Shown here: positions 31,958 through 42,671 of the stretch, in pieces
Layout: every line of letters begins with the position of its first letter
How positions within the stretch are numbered: the first letter of the stretch is position 1
Source: Episyrphus balteatus
Taxonomy: Eukaryota > Arthropoda > Insecta > Diptera > Syrphidae
Length of the DNA: 64,000 nucleotides
Direction of reading: 5' to 3'
Assembly: GCF_945859705.1 (NCBI RefSeq)
Contig: NC_079136.1
Span: forward strand, 99,988,051-100,052,050
Notes under the pieces: generated by a model
What the model saw: the letters and a program-made list of their open reading frames with translations, nothing else
Databases searched by the model: none
What the model was told of the DNA's origin: nothing
Position numbers and translations under genes: made by a program

Positions 31958-32584
31958 AGTTATAACATTAATATGATTGTGGAACTAACATAACTAATAA
32001 CTTCAATTTGCGTTTGAAAAACTATTTTAGGGGCAAACCGTTGCTTGTATTTCAATTATTAAAAAAAAACTTTTTGTTTAACTTTAATTTTGGTTCTTGA
32101 GATTTTCATGTTAATCGGATAGCAGAGCAACTCATCTGAGGATTTTTGTTTCAAAATTAAAATCAACTGAGAAATCGTAGATTCCACCGACTTAGCATAA
32201 ATATTTAGAAACAAAACAAGAATCAAAATATTGTACCCTTATCTCAAAGAAGCAAAACAAATTGACTTGTCCATTATCTGCAATAAAACAAAACAAAAAA
32301 AACGACAACTCCCAATCTCGGCTTGTGGAATATCAAATTCTTTACGAAGTAATTATCCAAATCCAGCTATAAGGTGGATTTCATTATTAAAAATTAAACT
32401 CAATATGCACCGCAAAGAGAACCGAGAAGATTTTTCCCAAACTTACCACTTCATCTGCATCTGAAAAATATAAACATCTTAAACTTGTTACAATCCAAAA
32501 CAAAAAAAATAATTCATTCCATTTTAATAGTGTAGTTTATTATAAGTAAAAAAAAATCGTTACAAGTGTCCGATTCTTAAGCGC
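31958..32584. other. Intergenic DNA and RpL6 3' UTR
   Basis: AT-rich. The minus-sense AATAAA (plus 32536-32541) lies 44 nt past the RpL6 stop and is a convincing poly(A) signal. Nothing else is seen. Confidence 0.6.
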
Positions 32585-33563
32585 TTAGAACTTCATACGA
32601 TGTGGGTATTGTGTGGAACGCAGGCTGAACATGCTTTGCAAATACTTCTTAATGAATTTGCCATCTGGGTTAGCCTTGATTGCCTTCAATACCAAACCAT
32701 CAACTTCCTTCTGGTCCTTCTTGCGCTGTTCAGTTGGAACGTACTTCTCCTTCTTGGGAGCAAAGATATCTCCCTCACCAGATCGCTTCTCCTTCTTGGC
32801 CTTGATACGTCTGAAATATGTATCATTGATGTGTTCTGGGACATTGATTTTGCCCAAATCAATGCGAGTTGAGCATCCAATAACGTAACGCTGTGAAACT
32901 CGGCGCAATGGGCATGAGTTGATACCGAATGGTCCGGTAATTAAGAGGAGTCCAGAGGACAAGACCTTGAGAAGGACAACACGTTTACCTTGGTGGCGAC
33001 CAGCCAAAAGGATCAACACGCGCCCGGGTTTCATGTTCTTGCGGGTGTTGCGGACATGTTTACTGAAGACACCACGAGCTGGGCGCTTCTTTACTACCGA
33101 TTTGGTTGGGTAGTTGGCCTTTGGTTTCTTCATGTAAACAACACGTTCACCTCCGTTCTTGGGACCTCCGATCTTCTTGACCTTCTTGATTGGGATCTTC
33201 TCTTTCTTGACGACTGGGCGCTTTGTTGACTTGAGACGCCATTGTGCACGGCGCTTGTACATCTGGGAACAAAAATTTAGATATCATATTGATGCTTTTG
33301 GTTTATTGCATTATTTTCACAAGAACAAATAAGAGAATGATAGAAAAAATCCAATTAGCGTGGTTTTTGGGCGGATGGAAAGCAAATTTTGGTGTCGATT
33401 TTAGACGCACTTATAAATTCACTTTTTTGTGATGAAATTGATGAATTTTTACCTGGCTTTTTGAATAACGCATAATTCCACCACCCAGGTATGAATTTAG
33501 GGGGTGTTTGTTGACTTTTTTGCCAGATTTGGCTGATTTTTTAACTTTTTCTACGGGTGCCAT
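32585..33563 (-). CDS. RpL6: 60S ribosomal protein L6 (eL6)
   Basis: Two coding exons, 33563-33453 and 33262-32585, joined by a GT-AG intron in phase 0; 262 aa. The N-terminus MAPVEKVKKSAKSGKKVNKH is basic, then HPLNSYLGGGIMRYSKSQMY. The core has the eL6 KOW-type segment (PGRVLILLAGRHQGKRVVLL, SGLLLITGPF, CPLRRVSQRYVIG) and ends SLRSTQYPHRMKF. Function: structural protein of the large ribosomal subunit. It matches Drosophila RpL6 along its whole length. The 5' end has a pyrimidine tract typical of ribosomal-protein promoters. Codon use is GC-richer than in neighbouring genes, as expected for a highly expressed gene. Confidence 0.97.
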
Positions 33564-33601
33564 TTTTTAAAACACGTGTACACAGCACTGAAATTGGTGC
33601 T

Positions 33602-33611
33602 AAAAGGAAGG
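33602..33611 (-). promoter_or_regulatory. TOP-like pyrimidine tract at the probable RpL6 transcription start
   Basis: In the minus sense CCTTCCTTTT, about 40-50 nt upstream of the start codon. Insect ribosomal-protein mRNAs usually begin in such a tract, which makes their translation growth-dependent. Confidence 0.55.
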
Positions 33612-33994
33612 TTATGCTGTGTTGAGTTGTCAAATTCTGACACATGTGGCGCTGGCGTAGTATGAGAGAATGTGAAGCGGTTGATGTACGTTCCGGGTTG
33701 TAGAATGTCGGGTGTGTTCGTAGAACAAACATATTTAATAGTGTTCATTGAAAGTTCTCTGGGGAATCGAAAGAGAACTTCAACAGAAGACAATTATAAT
33801 TGGGTTTTAGAACAAGAGGTGACATTTTTTAACAGAAGAAATTGTCTAGATTGATTTTGATAAATAATTACATAGATGTATTTGATAATTAGCCATGTCC
33901 ACGTCCACCTCCATTGGAGGTGGTAGCTTACTCGTGAGTAGAAATCTACTACAACAACTACACTTTCGTATACAAAAATGTTATTTCATTTTTT
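33612..33994. other. RpL6 upstream region
   Basis: Promoter region, then a short hairpin CCACCTCCA-TTGGAGGTGG at about 33904. No gene. Confidence 0.45.
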
Positions 33995-34835
33995 ACTTGC
34001 TCTATAGGGCAAGTATTGGTTTCGTGTTTGAGGTTTTGATCAAAACCAACATAACGATGGTGGAGAATTACGAAAAAGTGGGTCTCGCAATTCCATCCGT
34101 GCGTCTGTACGTCCATCTGTACACATTTCCACAGCCTAAATGCGTGGAAGATTTTCTTCAAATTTGGTACAGATTATTTTTATAGAATTCTGAAAGTTAT
34201 TTTTTTTTTGTTTTTTTTATATCTCACTCAGAAAGTGTACCCCCCATACAAATTTTTCAAGTTATACCAAATAACTCAAGACGGGCTCTAACGATTTTGA
34301 TAAAAAATTTTGTGTATAATTTTACAAACAAGACCCAACTTTTGATTTAAAAAAAATATTTTTTGGAAGGTTACTAACGATACCTGCCATAGAACCGTTT
34401 TTTTTTTTGTTTCAAAATATCTCTTACAAGACTAACCCGATTTCAACGAAAATTTATACAAAAGCGTTTAATTAATCGTAATATTAAAATGTTAGAAAAT
34501 TTTCAAAAAACCCATTTTTGGATTTTTAAAAAATATTTAAAATTTTTTTTTTGAAAAAAATTATTTTTGTAAAAAACGGCTCTAACGATTTTCAAAATTT
34601 TTTTCTCAAAATTCCTTTTCAAATAAGAAATGAGATGGCATACTCTGTTTTGTGATCGTAACCTTTAAAAACGGTGTTTTATTAATTATAAAAACAGATT
34701 TTATGAACTTCTTTACATTATGGGCAACGGTTTAATTGAATCTAATTATAATTTTGCCTCATTTTTGTATAAAAAGCTTTAAGATAAGATCTACTTTTAC
34801 CATAAGAGCAAGTACGTGCGACCCCAGTTGTGCAT
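33995..34835 (+). mobile_element. GTCY-microsatellite element, copy A
   Basis: Begins ACTTGCTCTATAGGGCAAGT, has the GTCY-like stretch at about 34095-34120, internal motifs AACGATACCTGCCATAGAAC and ACGGCTCTAACGATTTT, and ends GAGCAAGTACGTGCGACCCC plus AGTTGTGC. Terminal hairpins and GTCY microsatellites recall the DINE-1/mini-me Helitron-like elements of Diptera. The family assignment is my inference. Confidence 0.6.
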
Positions 34836-36551
34836 TTTATTTTATTTTCTTTTGATTTTTTCTGTTTTGCATTTTCTACATATTATTTTATTTATTTTAA
34901 TTTTTTCCTATTTTGTTTCTTTTCCTATTTTGGAAATTCCACTGCTTTTTCTGTTGTTCTGAAATGATGAGAATATTATTTTAATTGCAAAAGAACACAT
35001 TTTTTTATTTTCATCACATATGGCCCGGCCAGGAATGGATCCCACGTACCTCTGCCTTAAAATTGGGAGCTAATTGAAACCTCACATTGAAAGCAATGTT
35101 TTTTTCTAATGCGTTACAAACATTGCGTATCTGCAAGATAAAAACTTTGCATACTTACAGGTGAAAACATTGCATACTTACAAGAACCTCTTGGAACAGA
35201 GGCCTTCTGTCACTTGAAAATACAAGGCTTCTTTAGAACGGTTCAAACAGGTATTATAAAGGTCTTCTTTAACTGATATTTACAAGGCTTCTTCTTCTTC
35301 TAGATAGCCTTAAGGAGACCTCCTTTCTTTTCAAAATGGATGACTTGCGTAAGTAAGCCTTAAACTAAACGTATACAAACTATAGCTTGTCGAATGAAAC
35401 AAAATGGACCTTATGCAAGTAAAATTGTTACTTGGGTACCACCTCCAATGGAACAGGCCCATTGATGATGTCCACTTTGAATCCCACCACTATAAAACAA
35501 AACGATTCCCGCTTAAATGAATGGACTTTATTTAATTTTAATGTGAATTAATGTGAATACAAATTTTAAAGTTATATAGTCAGACTTTAGCTTTCGTTGC
35601 AGTTAATCATACTTATTTCCAATAGCAGATCGTAAGGCACTCACCTAGCAACCCAACAGTTGTAGGTTTGATCCCCAGTGGCTGCCAGTTCTTTTTTTTT
35701 TTATTAAAATGTTTCCACATAAATAAGTAAGATGATCTCCCGCTTTAATTAAGTGGATTTCTTTAAAATTTGCGCAATCAAAAAATTAAGATGATTTGGC
35801 ATCTTAATTTAAGACGGAAGTCATCTTAGCAAAAAACCGTGCAGAAATCCGCTTATTTTTTTGTGGTCTTTTATATCCGTGCAGCTCATGCTCCATCTCT
35901 ATTTTTCTCAAACAAACTAACAAAAGCTATACATCATATATGAATAAAAATAGGAACAAATTTTTTGTTCAATAAAAATGATCTGGATAGAAAGGAAGAT
36001 TGTTTATAATTCAAATCTTCAAATTCAATTTGACAATATCGTAGCAGTTTGATTTAAAAAAAAATAAAAATTCCCTAGGATATTTTTAACAGAGTTTTAA
36101 ATTTAAAGTTTCCATTAAAAGTAAAGGCTTTAACCAAAGAAGAGTGAATTAAATACATTTTTAATGATGTATGTATACTTTAGGCGTCAATAGTTTAAAA
36201 CGCTGTTAACTAAAACGATAAATTTAAAAATTTAATGGAAGCTCAATAAATTGGCCCTTAACATTAAACATTAAAAAAATCTGATTTTATCAAGTTATAA
36301 AAAAATGAATAGGTTCTACAAATAAATAAATAACACAAATGAAAACCCATGAGGCAGTTAGTGGGTAATGAATTAACAATTGCATTTTCGAGCTTATAAA
36401 TAGTCACAAATAACTATTTTAATAGTTAAAAATTACTATTTAATAGTAAGTTTGGAAAATAGTTAGATTAACTATTAAAATAGTCACCTATCCCGATTTT
36501 AACTATGATAATAGTAATCATAATCACTCATGTTTTTTTATGCAAGATTTT
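34836..36551. other. Intergenic DNA between RpL6 and the odorant-receptor locus
   Basis: Holds a tRNA-like SINE segment (35622-35692), then AT-rich DNA. At 36404-36520 a dense cluster of ACTATT/AATAGT motifs ends just before the duplicated receptor promoter. No gene seen. Confidence 0.5.
35622..35692 (+). repeat. tRNA-derived SINE-like segment
   Basis: TAGCAGATCGTAAGGCACTC (A-box region), CACCTAGCAACCCAACAGTT (anticodon-arm-like) and GGTTTGATCCCC (B-box-like), ending TGGCTGCC and then a T-run. The order is that of a tRNA, but the 5' acceptor half is absent. Confidence 0.5.
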
Positions 36552-36702
36552 GAGTCCTGAATCAGTTACAAACATACATTTTATTTAATCATGTTGTGTT
36601 GAAAATAAACTTCAAGTGCAAAGTTTCTCAACATATAAATGGAACTCTAATTACAAATAATACTTTTTTAACCGCAAAACTATTTTGCAATCATAAAACG
36701 GG

Positions 36703-36708
36703 TATAAA
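36703..36708 (+). promoter_or_regulatory. TATA box of odorant-receptor exon A
   Basis: GGGTATAAAA; transcription should start about 30 nt downstream, near 36733. The ATG at 36710 (MDAGGKK, then TAG) would lie upstream of the transcript start, so the start at 36767 is preferred. An identical arrangement exists for exon B. Confidence 0.6.
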
Positions 36709-36766
36709 AATGGATGCAGGAGGAAAAAAATAGCATTTGTGTAAGTTAAATATTCCTCTAGAAAAC

Positions 36767-37539
36767 ATGGAAAAACTAGGAAGAAAACTAAAACTGAGTG
36801 ATTTTACAAAAATTTCTTTTGACCTTTTCCAATTTGTCGGCATCCGAGTTTATAAATACAATCCCGAAGAAAAAAAACCGTTAAAAGAAAAAATTGCCTT
36901 TTGCATGATTATGATGAATATGATGTTTCATTTCTATGCGAAAAACAGCTATCCAATTTATCATTCATTCGAAGACCCAATCGAATTAACAGCCTTTGCT
37001 TGTTATGCAGGATTTGTGGTAAACTCGCTTTGCAAAATTATAGCTGTTTGGAGTGGTCGATTTATCTTGAAGGAAGTGCTGTGTAAAATGGAAGAAATTT
37101 TTCCAAAAACTGATGAATCCATAACTGAATATCGCTTGAATGAGTATTATAAAAAAATTGAATTTTACATGAGATCACTTTATATTTATCATATTTCAAC
37201 AACAACAATGTTCAACTTTTTTCCATTGGGCCAATCAATAGTTGAGAAAATTATAACTGGTGGTGATTTCGTTTATAGATTTCCATTTATTGTTCATTAT
37301 CCGTTTAATGAAAAACAATTCCCGATTTTTTATTTCGCATATTTTTATCAAATAATGGCTGCATACATTTTGTCGTGTTTTTTTCTGGGAGCGGATCTAT
37401 TGTTAGTTGCAATTGTTCACTTAGCTTGTATGCATTTTGATTATTTGGCAAGAAAAATCAAAAATTTTGTACCCACCGGAACGGACGAAGATCTTATAGA
37501 ATTGGGCAAGTTCATCCGATATCATGATGATATTTTAAG
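36767..37539 (+). CDS. Odorant receptor, first coding exon A (N-terminal 257 aa); no 3' exons of its own
   Basis: The exon encodes MEKLGRKLKLSDFTKISFDL to RYHDDILR and ends at a GTAATT donor. It is about 95% identical in DNA to exon B at 42672-43444, with 8 amino-acid differences and about 30 silent ones by my count. It holds the first four membrane segments of an insect 7-TM odorant receptor (for example ELTAFACYAGFVVNSLCKII; YQIMAAYILSCFFLGADLLL). No matching downstream exons occur between 37540 and 42430. Either it splices over exon B to the shared exons at 44750-45292, or its own 3' half was lost. The silent bias favours continued function. A start at 36737 (MCKLNIPLEN) is also in frame. 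Confidence 0.75.
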
Positions 37540-38547
37540 GTAATTTATTAATAAAACATTTGTAACTATTCACTCGCTTAGACTAGATAAAATATTTAAT
37601 TACAACTGGAACACACATATCGTGCGTCACCCGAGAATTATATATCCATTTTTCTACACACAAAGTGACGAGGACGTTGTTCTGAACAGAAATACAAAGT
37701 ATGGTTTTACGAGTTGCTGTTAAACATTAGCATTAATTTTTAAAATTTCAACTTTGAAGTTTTGCAAAAAAGAATTTAATAAGTAAGTTTTTTTCTTTTT
37801 TTGAATAAATGTTCGTTTTTTTTTTTTGAACCGAAATGAACTAAATTGATTGAAGTAGAAAGTAGTTAGGTAGCATGATTTAAACTAAAATTCAAATTAA
37901 CTAAATTTACCCAAGCAAAATTTTTGTGGAAATTAACTGAGTAGGTAATAGTGGCGTATTTAGTGGGAGGGGCTCAAGTCCCCCAAGCCTTCAAGATCAT
38001 GTTATTATTAGCTGACGTTGAAAGTTGTGGTAATTTTTTTTTGATTTTAGTCCAATTCAGAATTCTTCAGATAATTTTTTTTATATATGACGTCGAGTTA
38101 CATCACCGTTTAATTTTGCAAAACTTTTTATGCAAACGCCGTATTTTATCGTCTTAAGTATTTTATCTTTTTTAAAAAATATTTTTCTCAAAGATATTGG
38201 AAATAGAAATTTTGATGTCTCAAAATCTTAGTGGTCTGGGTTTCTTTACCCAAATTCCATTTTGCGCTTCCGATTTGGATTAAAAAAGCAAAATATGTAT
38301 TACGAAGAAATATATATTTCGGATCAAGAAAAATTTCATTGAAAATTTGTTTTTAAGACTTTAACGTTCTGCATTTCACTTTTGGCGCATTCACTTGGCG
38401 AAAGCGAAATTGAATTGCACACAGCCTCTATGTTTGCAACCTCATTCGCCTTAAACTTTACTTAATTTTTCTTTTAAAATTTGCAATAATATCGCCCATT
38501 TCACTTACATATTTGATTTGTCTAGCAAAATGTGTCCTCTTATTTTT
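37540..38547. other. DNA after receptor exon A, non-coding
   Basis: AT-rich. No odorant-receptor exon and no other gene recognised. The open frame at 37951-38157 looks like chance. Confidence 0.5.
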
Positions 38548-38889
38548 TCTTTTACATTCTGCTTTTTTCCATTAAAATTGCCAATTAAATTGCATCCATG
38601 TTCCATGCAGCAGTAATTTCACTTTAGAAACAAAATAAAAATGGATGTTTCAGTTTTGACAGCTCGAAGCAATATAATATTTCATTTCACGTGAAATTGA
38701 AAGTGATTTCAATTCACTTTCGGCCGAATGGCAGAACATGTGCGTTTATATCGCAAATAGTGATGAGTATAGCTTAAAAACTAGACAACAAATTTGTAAA
38801 CTGTTTTGAATTCAGCACAACATGACAAAGTGTTTTTTTAGTATGATTCAACTCCGACTATGTGAACTGTGAAGTTTGCACCCCCAATT
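38548..38889. repeat. Direct repeat of about 340 bp, copy 1, left of the GTCY element copy B
   Basis: Starts TTTTACATTCTGCTTTTTTC and ends CACCCCCAATTTTTTT. It is almost identical to 39893-40235 on the far side of the intervening mobile element. Contains TTTCACGTGAAATTGAAAGT. Confidence 0.65.
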
Positions 38890-38894
38890 TTTTT

Positions 38895-39892
38895 ACTTGC
38901 GATATAGGTACTATAGGGCAAGTTTAGGATTCGTAAAAAAAATCGAACTCGAGATAACAATTTTACATGACATTACGATGATGGAGAATGCCAAAAAAGT
39001 GGGTCCGGCAATTCTGTCTCTCTGTCTGTCTGTCTGTCTGTCCGTCTGTCTCTATCTGGAGCTGTAGCCTAAACGAGTGAAGTGATTTTCTTCAAACTTG
39101 GTAGTTAGCAGTTTTTGGTGATTCCTTAGAGGTTAAATTGAAATTTTTTTTTTATGACCAAAACTAACGGTACCTGCCATATAACGGAAATAGAAAAGTT
39201 AATTTTTTTCAAAAACGGCTCTAACGATTTTGATTAAAATTTTTGTGTGTAGTACTACACATAAGAGCCAACTTTTTAAATAAAAAAAATATTTTTTGTA
39301 CCGTTATTAACGGTACCTGTCATAGAACGGTTTTTTTCGTTTCTGAATATCTCGTACAACATTAACCCGATTTAAATGAAAATTTTTATACTAAAGTGTG
39401 TAAGTAAAGATAATATTAAAATTTTAGAAAATTTTCAAAAAACGCATTTTTGGTTTTTTTAAAAATATTTCAAAATTTTTTTTTGAAAAATCAATGTTTT
39501 GAAAACGGATCAATGAAAAATTTTTAAATTTAGTTTTTATGTGTAAATTAATTATTTCTTCAAAATGGCATACCAAATTTTTTTTTGAAAAATGTTAAAA
39601 AAATTGTATATATAAAAAATTATTTTTTTAAAAAACGGTTCCTACAATTTTCGAAAATTTTTTTCTAAAAATACTTTTTTATACAAGAAATAAAATGGCA
39701 TATTTTTTTTTTTTTAAGATAATTTAAAACGGAGTTTAATTAATTATAAAAACAGATTTAATTTTTTTATACTACTTATGAAATTTCTTCAAAATATAAA
39801 ATTTTAAATTTCTTGAATAAAAAGCTTTAACATTATAGTTACTTTAAGCATAAGAGCAAGTACGTGCGACCCCAGTCGTGCAATTTATTTCT
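38895..39892 (+). mobile_element. GTCY-microsatellite element, copy B
   Basis: Complete copy. ACTTGCGATATAGGTACTAT starts it; the GTCY run (TCTGTCTGTC repeats) is at 39015-39055; AACGGTACCTG-CATA motifs occur twice; it ends GAGCAAGTACGTGCGACCCC then AGTCGTGCAATTTA, which can fold into a short hairpin. Confidence 0.65.
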
Positions 39893-40235
39893 TTTACATT
39901 CTGCTTTTTTCCATTAAAATTGCCAATTAAATTGCATCCATGTTCAAAGCAGCAGTAATTTCACTTTAGTAACAAAATAAAAATGGATGATCCTTCAGTT
40001 TTGACGGCTCGAAGCAATATAATATTTCATTTCACGTGAAATTGAAAGTAATTTCAATTCACTTTCGGCCGAATGGCGGAACATGTGCGTTTATATCGCA
40101 AATAGTGATGAGTATAGCTTAAAAACTAGACAACAAATCTGTAAACAGTTTTGAATTCAGCACAACATGACAAAGTGTTTTTTTAGTATGATTCAACTCC
40201 GACTATGTGAACTGTGAAGTTGGCACCCCCAATTT
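39893..40235. repeat. Direct repeat of about 340 bp, copy 2
   Basis: Near-identical to 38548-38889, directly after copy B of the GTCY element. See the findings on its origin. Confidence 0.65.
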
Positions 40236-40249
40236 TTTTTTTTTTAAAC

Positions 40250-41734
40250 CCTCCTGGTTCGATTGTCCAAGGTTAATCCAGGATAGCCCAAAGTTTTTTT
40301 CGTTAGCCCACCCTTATTTCAAAATATAGGTAGTTTAAAACCGTGATCTGTCTGCCCACGGTTAGCCCAACTATTATTTTCGCTATCCTACGCTTAGTTT
40401 AAAAATTTATAGAACTATTAGTTTTTATTCACTTCACATAAAAAATAGTACGCATACACCACAGTGACCTTTTTAATTTATAATTTAGAAAAAGTAAATC
40501 CATTGTTGCACCTCAAATGTTAAAAATTATGAGAAAAAACTTTTTTCAAATTACCAAACAGGAAAAAGTGTTAAAAGAACTATATTTACAATGAAAAAAA
40601 CAAATTTTGATTTTTAAGAGGTTGGTAATTTGAAAAAAGTTTTTGTCATAATTTTTGAACTGAGGGTGGGCTAACAAAAAAAAGTTATGTAGTTTGTTGG
40701 AAAGACTGTAAAAAGGACAATTAGTGCTAATATGGCAAACCAAAAAATTAATTATTTTTACATTTGAAAAAAATATTTGTATTTTGTAGTTTTTAAGGTG
40801 AAATGAAACAAATCAACTAGCTTCTTAACAGAATTGTTAATTAAATAACATTTGAGGAGCAATTCCCAAACCAGTGGATTTACTTTTTCTGAATTATAAA
40901 TTAAAAAGGTCGCTGTGGTGATTGTGTTTTTAAGTTTGGAATTTTATAACTTTTTAATGGTTCATCAAAAAGACTAGATTAAATCATTTTCTTGTATAAA
41001 ATTGAACGCTCTACAAAATGCATTTATAAAATTAAAAAAAAACAGACGCGAAAAATTAAATAAAATAATTTTTAGTTGAAAAAATGAATAATTCGAATTT
41101 ATTGAAGAAATCTAATATGATAGTATTAGGAATTTGAGAGTTATATAAAAGGATCTGTGAAACCAAAACACAACATAGAAAACAAATATTCGAAAAGTTT
41201 GCCAAATTTTTGGATAAACCTAAAAGTTTCGTCAAAAAATTGAACAAAAAGAAAAAATTACATTTTATATTTTAAAGATGAATAACTTCGAAACGGGGCA
41301 GTTGATCAAAAAAATTAATAAGAGTTTTTTTGTAGAGCGTTCAATTTTATATAAGAAAATGATTAAATCTAGCCTTTTTGATGAACCATTAAAAAGTTAT
41401 AAAATTCCAAACTCAAAAACACAACTAAGCGTAGGATAGCGGAAATAAAACTTGGGATATCCTGGGCTAACCTAGGGCAAACAAACCACGGTTTTAAACA
41501 AAAATTAAAATTTGTTCGGTGTCCGATATGAAAAAAAGTTTTTTGTTGTATCTTTTGAAAAAATAGTGGAATAAAGAAAAAAAAATGTACTACCCTGTTA
41601 CAATGAATAAAACAAAATTTGTTTTGTGATTTTTAAGGTTAAAACAAATAATTATTAATTTTAGAACTAAGCGTGGGCTAACACAAAAAATCTTGGGCTT
41701 ACCTGCACTATCCTTGGGAAATCGAACCAGGCGG
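40250..41734. mobile_element. Long inverted-repeat element with CCTGGTTCGATT ends
   Basis: The left end CCTCCTGGTTCGATTGTCCA pairs with the right end, complement CCGCCTGGTTCGATTTCCCA. Arms of several hundred bases repeat GTTAGCCCA and AAGCGTAGGATAGC motifs and a region around ACTTTTTCTGAATTATAAAT. No transposase; about 1.5 kb. Confidence 0.6.
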
Positions 41735-41942
41735 ATTTGAAAAAAATTTGCATTTTGGGGTACCAACTTCACATAGCCCTCTACTCCTTGCTGTTTAAGT
41801 AAAATCTTTCGGATACAAGAACTTTGGAAAAAACACTGCTTTGAATGTGAAAGAAGGAGACAGTAGTACAAAACTGTGGAGAGCAGTAAAATGTTACTAT
41901 ACCACTTTCAGTACCATAGCACAGTACTTCACTCTCGACCTC

Positions 41943-42150
41943 GTACGCAGCTGAAGCGAAACGAAATTTTCCATACAAAATTTCGTTAACGAATTCTTGA
42001 ACGAAAAATTTCGTTTTGCTTTTCGTTTTTCAGTAAGCAGCTTTAGCGAAAAATTGGAGAGTTTTCACTCATTTGTCACTTACTTTTTACTGTTTTTTCG
42101 TTGTCGACTTTGGAGACTTGAAAATTTTTCTTTTCGCTTCAGCTGCGTAC
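41943..42150. mobile_element. MITE with GTACGCAGCTGAAGCGAAA ends
   Basis: GTACGCAGCTGAAGCGAAAC at the left and its complement ending GCAGCTGCGTAC at 42150; 208 bp. The interior is rich in GAAATTTCGTT. A partial inverted copy lies at 27760-27880. Confidence 0.6.
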
Positions 42151-42608
42151 TAGGCTTTAATTACTTATTTATTATGGTAATATTTGTTTTTTTTTTCTGT
42201 GAAATAATAAAACTCTTTTATTTGCATTAATTATAAAGAATACAAGAACATTTCCTTCTCCGCATAGCGCATCTTACTCTACCTATCTATGTGTATCCTA
42301 AATGTGACAACATGCTTCAAAAAGCGTAGGTATATCTTTCTACATTACATTTGTATCTACGCTTTTTTTACCGGAATATTTTGTATTTAATTAGTTGTAG
42401 TCTTGTAGTTCTAGGGTAGTAAAGAACCTTGAGTCCTGAATCAGCTATACAAACATTCATTATTGTGTGTAACCATGTAGTGCATTTGGTTTAATGTATC
42501 TACACGAACATAAACTTCAAGTGCAAAGTTTCTCAACAAATAAATGGAACTCTAATTACAAATAATATTTTTTTAACCGCAAAACTATTTTGCAATCATA
42601 AACAGGGT
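42151..42608 (+). promoter_or_regulatory. Upstream region of odorant-receptor exon B
   Basis: From about 42514 it is nearly identical to the DNA before exon A (from about 36608), including CTTCAAGTGCAAAGTTTCTC and CCGCAAAACTATTTTGCAAT. Weaker similarity reaches back to GAGTCCTGAATCAG (36552 and 42430). The shared block probably holds the receptor-type-specific promoter. Confidence 0.5.
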
Positions 42609-42614
42609 ATAAAT
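42609..42614 (+). promoter_or_regulatory. TATA box of odorant-receptor exon B
   Basis: GGGTATAAATATGG. A start about 30 nt downstream (near 42640) would make 42672 the first ATG in the mRNA. Confidence 0.6.
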
Positions 42615-42671
42615 ATGGATACAGGACGTAAAAAATGGCATTCGTGTAAGTTACATTTTTCTCTAGAAAAC

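Noticed and set aside
32600..33229. Several plus-strand open frames across RpL6
   Set aside because: Shadow frames of the highly biased RpL6 coding exon.
35000..35085. tRNA-like segment (GTGGGATCCATTCC in the minus sense)
   Set aside because: The B box is poor and no cloverleaf can be drawn. Too weak to list.
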